A stretch of 55,196 nucleotides of DNA from Haliea sp. Its GTDB lineage: Bacteria; Pseudomonadota; Gammaproteobacteria; Pseudomonadales; Halieaceae. Shown here piece by piece: positions 1-9,101 of the stretch. The stretch's first letter is position 1, and each line of letters opens with the position of its first letter. Location of the stretch: positions 1 through 55,196 of the forward strand of contig PKDD01000092.1 of NCBI GenBank assembly GCA_002862465.1. Direction: 5' to 3'. The notes beneath the pieces were generated by a model, which had not been told where the DNA came from, ran no database searches, and was given only the letters and a program-made list of their open reading frames with translations. A program made the position numbers and the translations under genes.

Positions 1-357
1 CACGAGGACAACTCGCTGGTAAAGCAATGTGTCGAGGAGCCTGGGCTGGGCCGCGTTATCGTAGTGGATGGCGGGGGTTCTATGCGGCGTGCCCTGTTGG
101 GCGACCTGCTGGCAGAGAAAGCGGCAGCCAATGGCTGGAGTGGACTGATTATCAATGGGGTCATCCGTGACGTGGATGAAATTGGCCGCACCTTGGTCGG
201 TGTGCAGGCATTGGGTAGTTGTCCCATCAAGACTGAAAAGCGCGGCGTGGGGGAGCGTGATATCGACATTCACATCGGTGGCGTAGATATCGCACCGGGT
301 GATTATATTTATGCCGATAATAACGGGGTGATTACCAGTAAGCGGTCTTTGCGCTAG
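1..357 (+). CDS. rraA: RraA family protein, 5' truncated by window edge
   Basis: The reading frame is open from the first base and ends at TAG 355-357, so only the last 118 codons are present. The segment matches the C-terminal two thirds of the RraA/HMG-aldolase-like fold: [15 protein letters not shown], then [18 protein letters not shown] and a final [19 protein letters not shown]. In this family these loops form the subunit interface and the ligand pocket. RraA in E. coli binds and inhibits RNase E; related proteins are 4-hydroxy-4-methyl-2-oxoglutarate aldolases, and this fragment alone does not separate the two roles with certainty, although the GxGGS-type core is closer to RraA. It is convergent with nadC and 27 bases separate the two stop codons. 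Confidence 0.85.
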   Translation, partial: HEDNSLVKQCVEEPGLGRVIVVDGGGSMRRALLGDLLAEKAAANGWSGLIINGVIRDVDEIGRTLVGVQALGSCPIKTEKRGVGERDIDIHIGGVDIAPGDYIYADNNGVITSKRSLR

Positions 358-384
358 CGCTGACCCCTACTGCGGCGCGCGGCT

Positions 385-1239
385 TTATAGCAGCCGCATG
401 GACAGATCGAGCGCTTTACAGTCCTTGGTCAGTGCACCAATTGAAATAAAGTCCACACCGGTTTGTGCAATGCCAAGAAGGGTAGCGTCGGTGACATTGC
501 CAGACGCTTCTAACTCTGCGCGCCCATTAGATAGGTTGACGGCCTGCACCGTGTGCTCAATAGAGAAGTTGTCCAACATGACTCGGTCGCAGGCTGCACC
601 TAGCGCCTCTTCGAGCTCTGCAAGATCTTCGACCTCCACCTCTACTGGTTTTCCGGGCGCATAGTCCCTTGCTGCAAGCACCGCCGCTGCGATGCCACCG
701 CAGGCTGTAATGTGATTTTCCTTGATTAAAAAGGCGTCATACAACCCGATGCGGTGATTGTGGCAGCCGCCGCAGCGCACAGCGTATTTTTGTGCCACGC
801 GTAATCCGGGAATGGTTTTACGCGTGTCTAACAATTTGACGCCGGTTCCACTGACGACGTCGGCATAGCGACGACTGATTGTTGCTGTACCCGACAGCAG
901 CTGCAGAAAGTTAAGCGCACAGCGCTCACCGGTGAGCAAGCTTCGAGCAGGCCCTTCAAGCGTGAGGAGGGTATCGCCTGTGTTGATGGTTTGCCCATCA
1001 TGACAGTGCCAGTCAATGCTTACTGTCGCATCCAAAGCAGCGAAAACAGCATCCACCCAGGCCTGACCACATAGCACGCCTTGTTCGCGGCTGATGACAC
1101 GGCCTGTTGCTCGCGTCTCTGGCGCAATTAACGCGGCGGTGATGTCACCAGTGCCGACATCCTCCGCCAAAGCCGTGCGGACATTCAGTTGCACCACTGC
1201 GGGATCGGGGGCGACGATTTGGGTGTCGGATTGACTCAT
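385..1239 (-). CDS. nadC: nicotinate-nucleotide pyrophosphorylase (carboxylating)
   Basis: NadC (quinolinate phosphoribosyltransferase) converts quinolinate and PRPP to nicotinate mononucleotide in de novo NAD synthesis. At 284 residues it has normal length. The family core is visible: [39 protein letters not shown], then [15 protein letters not shown] and VMLDNFS, which carry the basic and acidic residues that bind quinolinate and PRPP. I placed the start at ATG 1237-1239; a GTG six codons upstream is also in frame, but the N-terminus of the shorter form (MSQSDTQ) fits the family better. It is divergent from ampD across about 175 bases, an arrangement also found in Enterobacteria and Pseudomonas, which supports both calls. 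Confidence 0.96.
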   Translation of the reverse strand: MSQSDTQIVAPDPAVVQLNVRTALAEDVGTGDITAALIAPETRATGRVISREQGVLCGQAWVDAVFAALDATVSIDWHCHDGQTINTGDTLLTLEGPARSLLTGERCALNFLQLLSGTATISRRYADVVSGTGVKLLDTRKTIPGLRVAQKYAVRCGGCHNHRIGLYDAFLIKENHITACGGIAAAVLAARDYAPGKPVEVEVEDLAELEEALGAACDRVMLDNFSIEHTVQAVNLSNGRAELEASGNVTDATLLGIAQTGVDFISIGALTKDCKALDLSMRLL

Positions 1240-1415
1240 AAAACAACGGCGTGTCACAAAAAGTCTAACGATTGTAGCAGTTACTGATGCCGGCTGTTAA
1301 CTTCGATTCCCATACGCTCGAGTTCTCCCTACACACAGCTATTCGGAGTAGACTATGCGTCAGTAATAATATACTCGGTTTCAGTTGAGACTGTTGTTCA
1401 GGAATAACACCAAGC

Positions 1416-1979
1416 ATGCAATACATACTGGAAAATGGTTGGTTGCGCGAGGCAAGGCGTCTGCCATCACCTAATTGCGAGTTGCGCCCACCGGGCTGCA
1501 TCCCAGAACTATTGGTTATCCACAGTATTTCTCTCCCCCCGCGATGTTACGGTGGGGACAGCATAGAGCGATTTTTCACTAATCGTCTGGATTGGGACGA
1601 GCATCCTTTCTTCGAAGAGATCCGTGGAATCAAAGTGTCGGCACATCTGTTGATACAACGCGATGGCGGTCTTGTGCAATTTGTTGATTTTAGTGCACGT
1701 GCTTGGCATGCCGGACGGTCGACATATAAAGGGCGCAGCAATTGCAACGACTTCAGCGTCGGCATTGAGCTTGAGGGCACGGATGATGACCCGTATACCG
1801 ATGCGCAGTACGACGTCCTATCGGGGGTGACGAATAGATTGATTTCAGAGTACCCGGGTATCGGTAGAGATAAAATTGTCGGCCACAGCGATATTGCACC
1901 GGGGCGAAAAACCGACCCGGGCCCAGCATTTGACTGGCACCGTTATCGGCAGCAATTGAAGTCAACAGACCACGGCTGA
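1416..1979 (+). CDS. ampD: 1,6-anhydro-N-acetylmuramyl-L-alanine amidase AmpD
   Basis: This is the cytoplasmic zinc amidase of cell-wall recycling; it removes the peptide from anhydro-muropeptides and so lowers the inducer level for AmpR-controlled beta-lactamases. It has 187 residues, the usual AmpD length. Zinc ligands of the N-acetylmuramoyl-L-alanine amidase type 2 fold are visible as His36 (LLVIHSIS), His157 (VGHSDIAPG) and Asp167 (KTDPGP), with catalytic Glu118 in SVGIELEG and Lys165. ATG 1416 is preceded by AGGAA about 11 bases upstream. The ampE gene that often follows ampD is missing; instead an FHA-type sigma-54 activator begins 108 bases downstream. Confidence 0.95.
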   Translation: MQYILENGWLREARRLPSPNCELRPPGCIPELLVIHSISLPPRCYGGDSIERFFTNRLDWDEHPFFEEIRGIKVSAHLLIQRDGGLVQFVDFSARAWHAGRSTYKGRSNCNDFSVGIELEGTDDDPYTDAQYDVLSGVTNRLISEYPGIGRDKIVGHSDIAPGRKTDPGPAFDWHRYRQQLKSTDHG

Positions 1980-2087
1980 GGTCCCTTGCAGTAATTGTTG
2001 CGTTAGGAGGGCATTTTTAGGAATAACTGCTAAGCTTTATCATTAACGCCCCTATGGTTTGCAACCAGTCGACGGATACCAAAATCC

Positions 2088-3653
2088 ATGATGAGGTCTG
2101 CTGACACGGAATTGACACTTCCTTCCATCGTTGCCGCGTTGGGAGGTGCGCCCGCCGAACTAGATCTCGTGCTTACAATTATCTTTCATGCTGATACTTC
2201 GCGTATTGGGCACAAGGTTGTGGTTCCGCTGCAAAGTGGTGATGTCCCTTGGGTGTTGGGACGCTGGACGCCCGAGTTCATCGGGACCTGTGGTCATGCT
2301 CCGGCCCCACTGGATGACGTCCATGTCAGTCGTCAAGCATTACAATTTAACTATCAGGGTAAGCGCCTTACGATTCTTCGGTTTAATTCAGCCAGTCGCT
2401 GCCGCGTTGGTTCCACCGAGCTATACAGCAGTCTTGAACTGCATAAAGACACGTTGCTCGAGGGGGTACCTCTGCTGCTGGGACACAGTGTTGTACTTAT
2501 GCTGCGACTGGCTAGGCGGAGCAATGCAAAGTGCCAAACAAGCCCTTTGAGTGATCCTCTGCGCGGGCAAAGTGCTTGTATGGATACGCTTCGAGAGCAG
2601 GTCACGTGCACCGCCAAAAGTGACATAGACGTCCTAATCCGAGGTGAAACAGGGACCGGCAAGGAATTGGTAGCGACTGCTATACACCAGGCGAGTGACC
2701 GCGCCTGCGGCCCCATGGTCCGCGTTAATATGTCTGCAATTCCCAGTGGGCTGGCGGCGTCCGCTTTGTTTGGCAGCATGCGCGGCGCCTTTACTGGTGC
2801 GGATAGGACAACCCTCGGTTATTTCGAGCAGGCGCGGGGTGGAAGCTTATTTTTAGATGAGATTGGGGATGCCGCTTTGGATGTGCAACCGCTATTGTTG
2901 CGTGCTCTAGAGCAGCGTGAAATCCAGGCGGTCGGTGGCTCAATCAGAGATGTGGATGTGCGCGTCATATCTGCGACGGATGCAGCGCTCGAGGGTGAAG
3001 GTTGCCATTTTAAAGCAGCGTTGCGTCACCGTCTTGGGACCTGCGAAATAGTACTTCCGCCGCTACGGAAACACCCGGAAGATATCGGTGAATTGTTATT
3101 GCATTTTCTTCAGCGGTTTACAGCAAAGGCCAAACGCATTGAGCTTTTACCAGATATAAAGAGCCTCGAGCGGGAAATTGCTGCCTGGGCAGTACTGTTT
3201 TTCCGCCTTGCGAATTATAGCTGGCCGGGAAACGTGCGTGAGCTAGGCAACTTCGCGCAACAGATCGTTCTCGCAAGTGAGTATACCCCGATTCTCAATG
3301 AAAGCCTGCAGTTAGCACTGCTCAGCAAAACCACTAAAGCGGGTTTGTCAGAAGCGCTTCCGGCACGCCGTAAAATACACGATATTGACGATGAGACGTT
3401 TGATCAGGCGATGGTCTCTAACGGCAGTGAAGCGTTGCGCGTTGCTTTGCAGCTAGGTGTTTCGCGCGGCGCAGTGTACCGGCGCATTAAAATGTCATCC
3501 CGCTATCGCTTGGCCGCGGAAATTTCACTGGAGGAACTGCAGCGTGCATTGACGCTGTACGATGGTGATAGTGGAGCGGTTGCTAAGCAGTTGCAGGTTT
3601 CGGTGAACAGTTTGCGCTGCCATTTGCGCAATTTACAGCTATGTCACCACTGA
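2088..3653 (+). CDS. FHA-domain sigma-54-dependent transcriptional activator
   Basis: A 521-residue bacterial enhancer-binding protein. Residues about 45-140 look like a forkhead-associated domain (VLGR at 56-59, VSRQ at 80-83, Asn100), although the usual SxxH histidine is replaced by alanine. The AAA+ domain follows, with Walker A GETGTGKE (186-193), the sigma-54 contact loop GAFTGA (233-238), Walker B SLFLDEIG (253-260) and sensor II WPGNVREL. The C-terminus carries Fis-like helices, one around LGVSRGAVYRRI and one around LQVSVNSLRCHL. There is no receiver domain, so activity is probably controlled through the FHA domain, which in this family binds phosphothreonine. The kinase gene starts four bases after the stop codon, so it is the obvious candidate partner. 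The target promoters are unknown. Confidence 0.9.
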   Translation: MMRSADTELTLPSIVAALGGAPAELDLVLTIIFHADTSRIGHKVVVPLQSGDVPWVLGRWTPEFIGTCGHAPAPLDDVHVSRQALQFNYQGKRLTILRFNSASRCRVGSTELYSSLELHKDTLLEGVPLLLGHSVVLMLRLARRSNAKCQTSPLSDPLRGQSACMDTLREQVTCTAKSDIDVLIRGETGTGKELVATAIHQASDRACGPMVRVNMSAIPSGLAASALFGSMRGAFTGADRTTLGYFEQARGGSLFLDEIGDAALDVQPLLLRALEQREIQAVGGSIRDVDVRVISATDAALEGEGCHFKAALRHRLGTCEIVLPPLRKHPEDIGELLLHFLQRFTAKAKRIELLPDIKSLEREIAAWAVLFFRLANYSWPGNVRELGNFAQQIVLASEYTPILNESLQLALLSKTTKAGLSEALPARRKIHDIDDETFDQAMVSNGSEALRVALQLGVSRGAVYRRIKMSSRYRLAAEISLEELQRALTLYDGDSGAVAKQLQVSVNSLRCHLRNLQLCHH

Positions 3654-3657
3654 GCGC

Positions 3658-4596
3658 GTGAGCCTGAAGAGCAAAGTAGGGCCGTATCATATTCTGCGAT
3701 TGATTAACAATGGCGGGCAGGGGCGCGTACTCCTAGGCTACGACGAGCGACTCCAGCGGCGAGTGGCCATTAAAATCTGCACATTGCCAGCCAAGCACGA
3801 CTTGCGGAAACAGCTACGGAGCGAAGCGCGATTATTGGCACATGTGCGTAGTCACAGGGTTGTAAAGCTCTATGATGTTATAGAGTCTAGTAAATACCTC
3901 GCTCTCATTATGGAATATGTTCCAGGGCTGGACCTTGAAGAGTTGCTCGCGGCGGTTCGTCTCTCACTGGCAAGTGTGCTGACAATAGGCGCTGACATTG
4001 CTGGCGCCCTGGCCATTGCACAGCGACAGCACATCGTGCATGGCGACGTGAAAGCTGGAAACGTTTTAATTACTGACTTCGGGCGAGCGAAGCTTGCAGA
4101 CTTCGGGATTGCGAGAAACATTGCGGGCCAGTTATCACGGCAATGGGGGGCGGGGAGCTTTGATGCCCTTTCTCCTGAGCAGTGCTTGGGCTATCCGCTC
4201 GATGGACGCGCTGATCTGTTTGCTTTGGGTTGTTTATTTTACCGCATGCTGAGTGGTGAGCAGCCTTTTTTTCGCAACGGTCGTCCTGATCCGAATTTGT
4301 TATTGACACAGTCGGCGCGTCCCTTGATGGACATAGTTGGCGGTGCTGTAGTATTGCCAGAGCAACTGCTGGAACTAATTGATAGGCTGTTGCAAAAAGA
4401 GCCTGCTAATCGGCCCAATGACGGGCACCAGGTGCGACAGGTATTGAAATCCTTGTTGCGAACACTGTCGCCAGTATGCAGTGATAGCCTAGTGATGCAG
4501 GCTCGGCCCTTCTTTCGAGACGAGTCTCCCACTCCTATGCTGACTTTGATACGGAGGGGCTTGGCGCATCAGGGGCCGATGACACTGCAGCTATAG
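3658..4596 (+). CDS. Hanks-type serine/threonine protein kinase
   Basis: A 312-residue protein that is almost only a kinase domain. A degenerate glycine loop NNGGQGRV (17-24) is followed by VAIK with Lys39, Glu56 in the C-helix, catalytic loop HGDVKAGN (128-135), DFG at 148-150 and SPE at 172-174 in place of APE. The usual HRD arginine is glycine, which places it among non-RD kinases that often do not depend on activation-loop phosphorylation. I see no membrane helix or extracellular sensor domain, so it should be cytosolic. The GTG start is four bases after the stop of the FHA activator, indicating translational coupling and a shared job; phosphorylation of the activator is inferred from that, not shown. 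Confidence 0.9.
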   Translation: MSLKSKVGPYHILRLINNGGQGRVLLGYDERLQRRVAIKICTLPAKHDLRKQLRSEARLLAHVRSHRVVKLYDVIESSKYLALIMEYVPGLDLEELLAAVRLSLASVLTIGADIAGALAIAQRQHIVHGDVKAGNVLITDFGRAKLADFGIARNIAGQLSRQWGAGSFDALSPEQCLGYPLDGRADLFALGCLFYRMLSGEQPFFRNGRPDPNLLLTQSARPLMDIVGGAVVLPEQLLELIDRLLQKEPANRPNDGHQVRQVLKSLLRTLSPVCSDSLVMQARPFFRDESPTPMLTLIRRGLAHQGPMTLQL

Positions 4597-4708
4597 CATT
4601 GACAGATTTTGGTATCGTACAACAGCATCTACGTGGCGAGTTCGCTAAGTAATCATGCTTGCCATTGTCATTAATGCTAGCGGTAGTGAGGCCATTAACG
4701 ACAGAGTT

Positions 4709-5647
4709 TCAGTGTGCATTGTTTTTTATATCCTGAATCAATGCACGGTTGTAAGGAGCATCAATGCCAAACTGATCGGCGACACGCAGCAGAAAGCCAG
4801 TGATGTAGTCAATTTCGGTCCGTCGACCGCCCTCGACATCCTGTAACATAGAGGAGCGGTTGCGCGCGGTTCCCGCGATCACGCTTGCAACTCGCTGTGG
4901 CAGTGCTGCTGCAATCTGTTCAAAGCCAGCTGCGTGAGTGATGTTTGAGACCTCATTACACAATGTTGCGACGTGTTCGGTTAATTCCTGACGCTGGCCC
5001 AACTCGCCGTTTGAGCAGTTGTGCAAGGCAGTCAGTGGGTTGATGACGCAATTCACAGCCAGTTTTGCCCACAGTGCAGACTCGATATTATCGTCCCAAA
5101 AGCAGGAATCAATCGCGCGCGACCATTGATGGAACCAAGGGGGAGGTGCATTTTGGCCCTGCCGGCCAATGCGGGTCTCGCCTTGACCCGTATGCTGTAT
5201 GTGTTGTGGCGCTATCGAGTAAGCACCCTCGGTCGTGGTGCTTAAATAAAAGTGCAGATGCGGCCAGTCCTTGCGCAACTGCTCGGCAATACCCATGCCG
5301 TTGACCATTAGCACTGCGGTGCTGTTTTTACGCAGTAGGTGGCCAATGCTCGCCACTGCATCGTGGACATCATAGGCTTTAGTCGTTATCAAGAGATGGG
5401 AGATCGGTTTACAATTGTCAGGGGTTACAACCGGTAGCCGTTGTGTTGTGCGTGTTCCGTCGCGGTCAATGATGATTGGCAGCGATGTTTGCAGTGTTCC
5501 TTTGCGCATTAGCAGCGTAACATTGCAACCACTGCTGCTTAAACGTCCAGCATTCAAGCAACCAATCGCGCCTGCGCCCAGTATATACCAGTTTGGATTC
5601 TGCGCAGTCAAAATAGGTGGAATAGGATTGAAAGCGGCTTGCGGCAC
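4709..5647 (-). CDS. panE: ketopantoate reductase family protein (2-dehydropantoate 2-reductase)
   Basis: The protein has 312 residues and the ApbA/PanE layout: an N-terminal Rossmann fold with GAGAIGC (24-30), an LITTKAYD motif around residue 90, and a C-terminal helical domain with LWAKLAVNCVINPLTAL, whose lysine and asparagine are catalytic in PanE. It would reduce 2-dehydropantoate to pantoate with NADPH for coenzyme A synthesis. The start used is GTG at 5645-5647; the first 19 residues precede the fold and an internal TTG start cannot be excluded. It is divergent from yajQ, and panE-yajQ adjacency is also seen in E. coli, which supports the PanE call over other ApbA-like oxidoreductases. 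Confidence 0.87.
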   Translation of the reverse strand: MPQAAFNPIPPILTAQNPNWYILGAGAIGCLNAGRLSSSGCNVTLLMRKGTLQTSLPIIIDRDGTRTTQRLPVVTPDNCKPISHLLITTKAYDVHDAVASIGHLLRKNSTAVLMVNGMGIAEQLRKDWPHLHFYLSTTTEGAYSIAPQHIQHTGQGETRIGRQGQNAPPPWFHQWSRAIDSCFWDDNIESALWAKLAVNCVINPLTALHNCSNGELGQRQELTEHVATLCNEVSNITHAAGFEQIAAALPQRVASVIAGTARNRSSMLQDVEGGRRTEIDYITGFLLRVADQFGIDAPYNRALIQDIKNNAH

Positions 5648-5692
5648 ATTATGATGTGACCTCTATATTTAGCAGAGTTGGAGAGCGACACT

Positions 5693-6175
5693 ATGCCATC
5701 GTTTGATGTTGTTTCGGAAGTGGATTTGCACCAGTTGTCTAATGCTGTCGATCAGGCAGCAAGAATTGTAGGTAACCGTTTTGATTTTAAGGGCGTTGAA
5801 GCCTCCTTTGAGCGGGAAGAGCGCAGTGTGGTGATCACCGCTGAAGCGGAGTTTCAGGTCAGTCAGATGGAAGATATGTTGCGCGCTGCGCTGATCAAAT
5901 GTGACATTGACCCCGCCGCTATGGATGTTTCAGACATGCAGGCGACCGGCAAGACTGTGCGCGCAACGGTGGTACTGCGACACGGACTAGAATCCAGTCA
6001 GTGTAAGGCGATGGTTAAGCGTATTAAGGATGCAAAACTGAAAGTTCAGGCTCAGATTCAGGGTGATCAGGTGCGAGTTACTGGCAAGAAGCGCGACGAT
6101 TTACAACAGGTGATGGCGCTGTTGCGGGAGGAAGACAACGGCGCACCGATTCAATTCAACAATTTTCGCGACTAG
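5693..6175 (+). CDS. yajQ: YajQ family nucleotide-binding protein (UPF0234)
   Basis: A 160-residue match to YajQ across its whole length: MPSFDVVSEVDLHQL at the start, RFDFKGVEASFE in the first repeat, KAMVKRIKDAKLKVQAQIQG in the second and the terminal FNNFRD. YajQ proteins bind nucleotides or RNA, and in Xanthomonas and Pseudomonas they bind cyclic di-GMP; a ligand cannot be assigned from sequence alone. The ATG at 5693 is preceded by GGAG at 5680-5683 and gives exactly the family N-terminus; an in-frame TTG five codons upstream is therefore unlikely to be the start. Confidence 0.95.
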   Translation: MPSFDVVSEVDLHQLSNAVDQAARIVGNRFDFKGVEASFEREERSVVITAEAEFQVSQMEDMLRAALIKCDIDPAAMDVSDMQATGKTVRATVVLRHGLESSQCKAMVKRIKDAKLKVQAQIQGDQVRVTGKKRDDLQQVMALLREEDNGAPIQFNNFRD

Positions 6176-6944
6176 GTTGGTTGTTGTGAGAGAAGGCTCA
6201 ACAGTGCCGCGGGTTTTTTCGACAACCTTCGCGTTTAAAACTGGCTTTTCCAGAGCGAGGTACTACAACACTTCTGAGTACCGTTAGATGCAACCGTATT
6301 GATACAGAAGAGTTCGCCCCCCGGGCATTGGGTGCTGTCCCAAGATAGCTGTATAAAAGTAGTATGGATGGAGTGCCAGTCCTGCGAGCAGTTGACAAAC
6401 GTGCGCCATTTCGTTTGTCAATTTATTGCATCGGATGCGGGGTCTAGCCCGTCGATATGAACTACGAAGGACAGCTCCGCTTTAACCAACACGCTCCAAT
6501 TGCGGCTGCCGGAATAGGATGCGCACTACCTCCGAGGCCCGTGTCGGTTGGGGAATACGATGCCAGCGGCGACTGCGAGAGCGTCTGCTCTGGTTTCAAC
6601 TGAAGGTTACGCGGCAGTGCGCGGACCATTGGCATTACGCCTCGTGATTGCATGATTAGTATAGGCCGCTTACACTCATATCCAACAGATTCAAGGGCCG
6701 CTATGTTGCATTTTGTGAATTAAAAAGTCGGTTACGAGGTGGTGGCATTAGCGCTTAATTTTTTCGAGCAATCTGGGCTGTGCTGTCGGTAAAGCAGACC
6801 GATTGCGGGCGTCTACCGCACAGACGCTCGACGGCAAAAATATAGACGACGCAAGCATCGAACCAGTGGCAACGTTTTTTATACTGTGACTTAAATGTGT
6901 TGTCTCGGCAAACGGGCTTTGTGGCAAAGAGGTAATATCCCTCA
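6176..6944 (+). other. 769-base region with no recognisable gene
   Basis: No open frame here has a ribosome binding site plus recognisable protein content, and the short minus-strand frames have low-complexity, arginine/serine-rich products typical of non-coding sequence. The stretch holds one perfect 10-base inverted repeat (listed separately) and a TATACT hexamer at 6880-6885 that could be a -10 element for the downstream oxidoreductase, without a good -35. It may contain a small RNA or the remains of a decayed gene; I cannot tell which. Confidence 0.5.
6392..6421. repeat. perfect 10-base inverted repeat
   Basis: TTGACAAACG at 6392-6401 and CGTTTGTCAA at 6412-6421 are exact reverse complements separated by ten bases. 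It is followed by TTTATT, which is too weak a T-run for a convincing terminator. It could be a regulator operator or a hairpin in a transcript of the otherwise empty region. Confidence 0.6.
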
Positions 6945-9062
6945 ATGTATAATCATTTGTTATCCAGCGGGAAAATAGGGCAACTGGAGTTGCGTAATCG
7001 TATTGTCATGACCCCTATGGGCAGCAATCTGTCCGAGGCGAATGGCCATTGTAGTGAGCGGATTCAGGCTTACTATGAGGCGCGCGCCGAAGGCGGCGCG
7101 GGCATGCTGATCGTTGGTGTGGCGTCGATTGCGTGGCCGGTCGGTGCCTGTAACCCCAATCAGGTGGCGATATCGTCTGATGCGTTTTTGCCGGGTCTAT
7201 GTGAACTGGCATCGCGTATTCAGCGGCATGGCTGCCGAGCAGCGATACAGTTACAACATGCGGGCAAGGTGGCGGTCTGTGATATTGCCGCGGGCCGCCC
7301 AATGCTGGTGCCTTCTATCCCAGATAAATCGCGCGATGAAATGAGCGCAGCTTTGACATCGGTGGAAATGTCAGCATTCGTTAAATCTTACCAAAAGAAG
7401 GGCGCCAAAGCTGAGTATAAGGTTGCAGATTGTGATGATATTCGTGACCTTATAGAGCGGTTTTCCGAAGCCGCTGAGCGCGCGCGCCGTGCAGGTTTCG
7501 ATGGTGTTGAGCTACATGCCGGTCACGGCTATATTTTGTCTGAATTTCTGTCTCCGAGTATCAATCGTCGCGACGATGAATATGGCGGTTGTCTAGAGAA
7601 TCGTGCGCGTCTGCTTGTAGAGGTCATTGAGGCGGTGAAGATTAGGGTAGGCAATGATTTTCCCGTATGGTGCCGTATAGATGCGCAAGAATATAAGATT
7701 GAGGGAGGAATTTGCCTTGCCGATGCGGTTGCAACGGCTGCGTTAGCTGAGGCGGCGGGTGCCGATGCAATACACGTTAGCGCTTACGCGAATCCATCTT
7801 CCGGTGCGGCTTTTACCGAGGCGCCACTAGTGCATCGCAGCGGTGGTTACTTGTCGTTTGCAGCGACGATTAAGGCCCGCTTGCGGATTCCGGTTATCGC
7901 CGTCGGGCGCATTGAGCCTGACGTTGCCGAGCAGGTATTGGCGCGCGGCGATGCTGATTTTATTGCCATGGGCCGTAAGTTACTTGCCGATCCACAGTTG
8001 CCGAATAAGTTAATGCGTGGGCAACAGGAGACTATACGCCCCTGTATATATTGCTATACCTGTGTCAGTCGTATTTTCGTCAATGAGCATGTGCACTGCG
8101 CAGTGAATGCTCGCACTGGCTACGAACATGAAATCGTGCTGTCGCCTGCGCTGCAGTCACGGCATGTGCTCGTAGTGGGGGGAGGTCCGGCGGGCATGGA
8201 AACTGCGCGCGTAGCGGCACTTCGCGGGCATCGAGTTACGCTGGTTGAGCAACGCACAGATTTGGGAGGCACCGTTTTTTTTTCCTCTATTGTTTATCCG
8301 GAGAATGGCAAACTGATTGATTATCTGGCCGGGCAAATAAGGCAACTGGGTGTGGATATTCGCCTGAGCACAACAGCCGATGTTAAGTGTCTGCGATTGC
8401 TGGCGCCTGATGTCGTGGTGGTTGCCACAGGCGCGCGCAGGGATACACTGTCGATTCCCGGTGCAGAGCAGCCGCACGTGTTTAGTGGCGATCAATTGCG
8501 CGCGGTGATGACGGGTAGCAACCCTGCTGCAGTGCGCGATAAACTCGCTGGTTGGCAGGTCGCGCTCTTGTCACTGGCGGTCTCATTGGGAGTCACTAAA
8601 AATGCGCACTGGTTGCGACGCCTCAGTCATCTGTGGATGCCAGTGGGGAAACGCGTGAGTATTGTTGGCGGCGGACTTGTAGGTTTGGAGTTAGCGGAGT
8701 TTTTGCTACAGCGTGGACGTGAGGTGACTGTGGTGGAAGCCGGTGAAAAATTTGGTACTGAACTGGCCATCGTAAGACGTTGGCGGTTGCTCGAGGACTT
8801 AAAGCAATTGGGCGCTGTGCTCATTAACAGGACTGACGTGTCGTGCATCAAAGCCAAATCTCTGGCATTGCTGTGCGACGGAGATGAGGCGGAGGTTCAA
8901 ACTGACACCGTCATTTTGGCGAGCGGTGCAACTGGTGATGTGTCCTTGGCGGACCTGAGCCATAGCTGTGGTTATGAAACCCATGTCGCGGGCGACTGCA
9001 ATGGGATAGGCTACATTGACGGAGCTATCCACAGCGGTCATGCTGTAGCGCGGTCGTTGTAG
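6945..9062 (+). CDS. NADH:flavin oxidoreductase / 2,4-dienoyl-CoA reductase-like (FadH family)
   Basis: A 705-residue, three-part enzyme of the old yellow enzyme superfamily. Residues 1-370 form the FMN barrel (LRNRIVMTPMGS near the start, VELHAGHGYILSEFLSP, then FIAMGRKLLADP). A 4Fe-4S binding cluster CIYCYTC, followed by a fourth cysteine in HVHCAVN, comes next. The C-terminus carries FAD/NAD(P) folds, with VVGGGPAGMETA and a second nucleotide motif SIVGGGLVGLELAE. Electrons flow from NAD(P)H through FAD, the iron-sulfur cluster and FMN to an unsaturated substrate. FadH acts on 2,4-dienoyl-CoA; relatives act on steroids or bile acids, so the substrate stays open. It lies upstream of a CoA-transferase and a kinase that also handle acyl groups. 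The catalytic barrel carries the unusual insert QKKGAKAEYK. Confidence 0.9.
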   Translation: MYNHLLSSGKIGQLELRNRIVMTPMGSNLSEANGHCSERIQAYYEARAEGGAGMLIVGVASIAWPVGACNPNQVAISSDAFLPGLCELASRIQRHGCRAAIQLQHAGKVAVCDIAAGRPMLVPSIPDKSRDEMSAALTSVEMSAFVKSYQKKGAKAEYKVADCDDIRDLIERFSEAAERARRAGFDGVELHAGHGYILSEFLSPSINRRDDEYGGCLENRARLLVEVIEAVKIRVGNDFPVWCRIDAQEYKIEGGICLADAVATAALAEAAGADAIHVSAYANPSSGAAFTEAPLVHRSGGYLSFAATIKARLRIPVIAVGRIEPDVAEQVLARGDADFIAMGRKLLADPQLPNKLMRGQQETIRPCIYCYTCVSRIFVNEHVHCAVNARTGYEHEIVLSPALQSRHVLVVGGGPAGMETARVAALRGHRVTLVEQRTDLGGTVFFSSIVYPENGKLIDYLAGQIRQLGVDIRLSTTADVKCLRLLAPDVVVVATGARRDTLSIPGAEQPHVFSGDQLRAVMTGSNPAAVRDKLAGWQVALLSLAVSLGVTKNAHWLRRLSHLWMPVGKRVSIVGGGLVGLELAEFLLQRGREVTVVEAGEKFGTELAIVRRWRLLEDLKQLGAVLINRTDVSCIKAKSLALLCDGDEAEVQTDTVILASGATGDVSLADLSHSCGYETHVAGDCNGIGYIDGAIHSGHAVARSL

Positions 9063-9101
9063 GCATGCGTCTTTTGGCTTCAATGTGCGGGGGAATAGCT
9101 A

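Noticed and set aside
398-664. 88-codon plus-strand frame opposite nadC
   Set aside because: It is the antisense shadow of the clear nadC gene and its product is a low-complexity Ser/Arg/Thr-rich string with no family motif.
6462-6653. Minus-strand 63-codon frame in the empty interval
   Set aside because: No ribosome binding site, no recognisable motif and a composition typical of chance frames.
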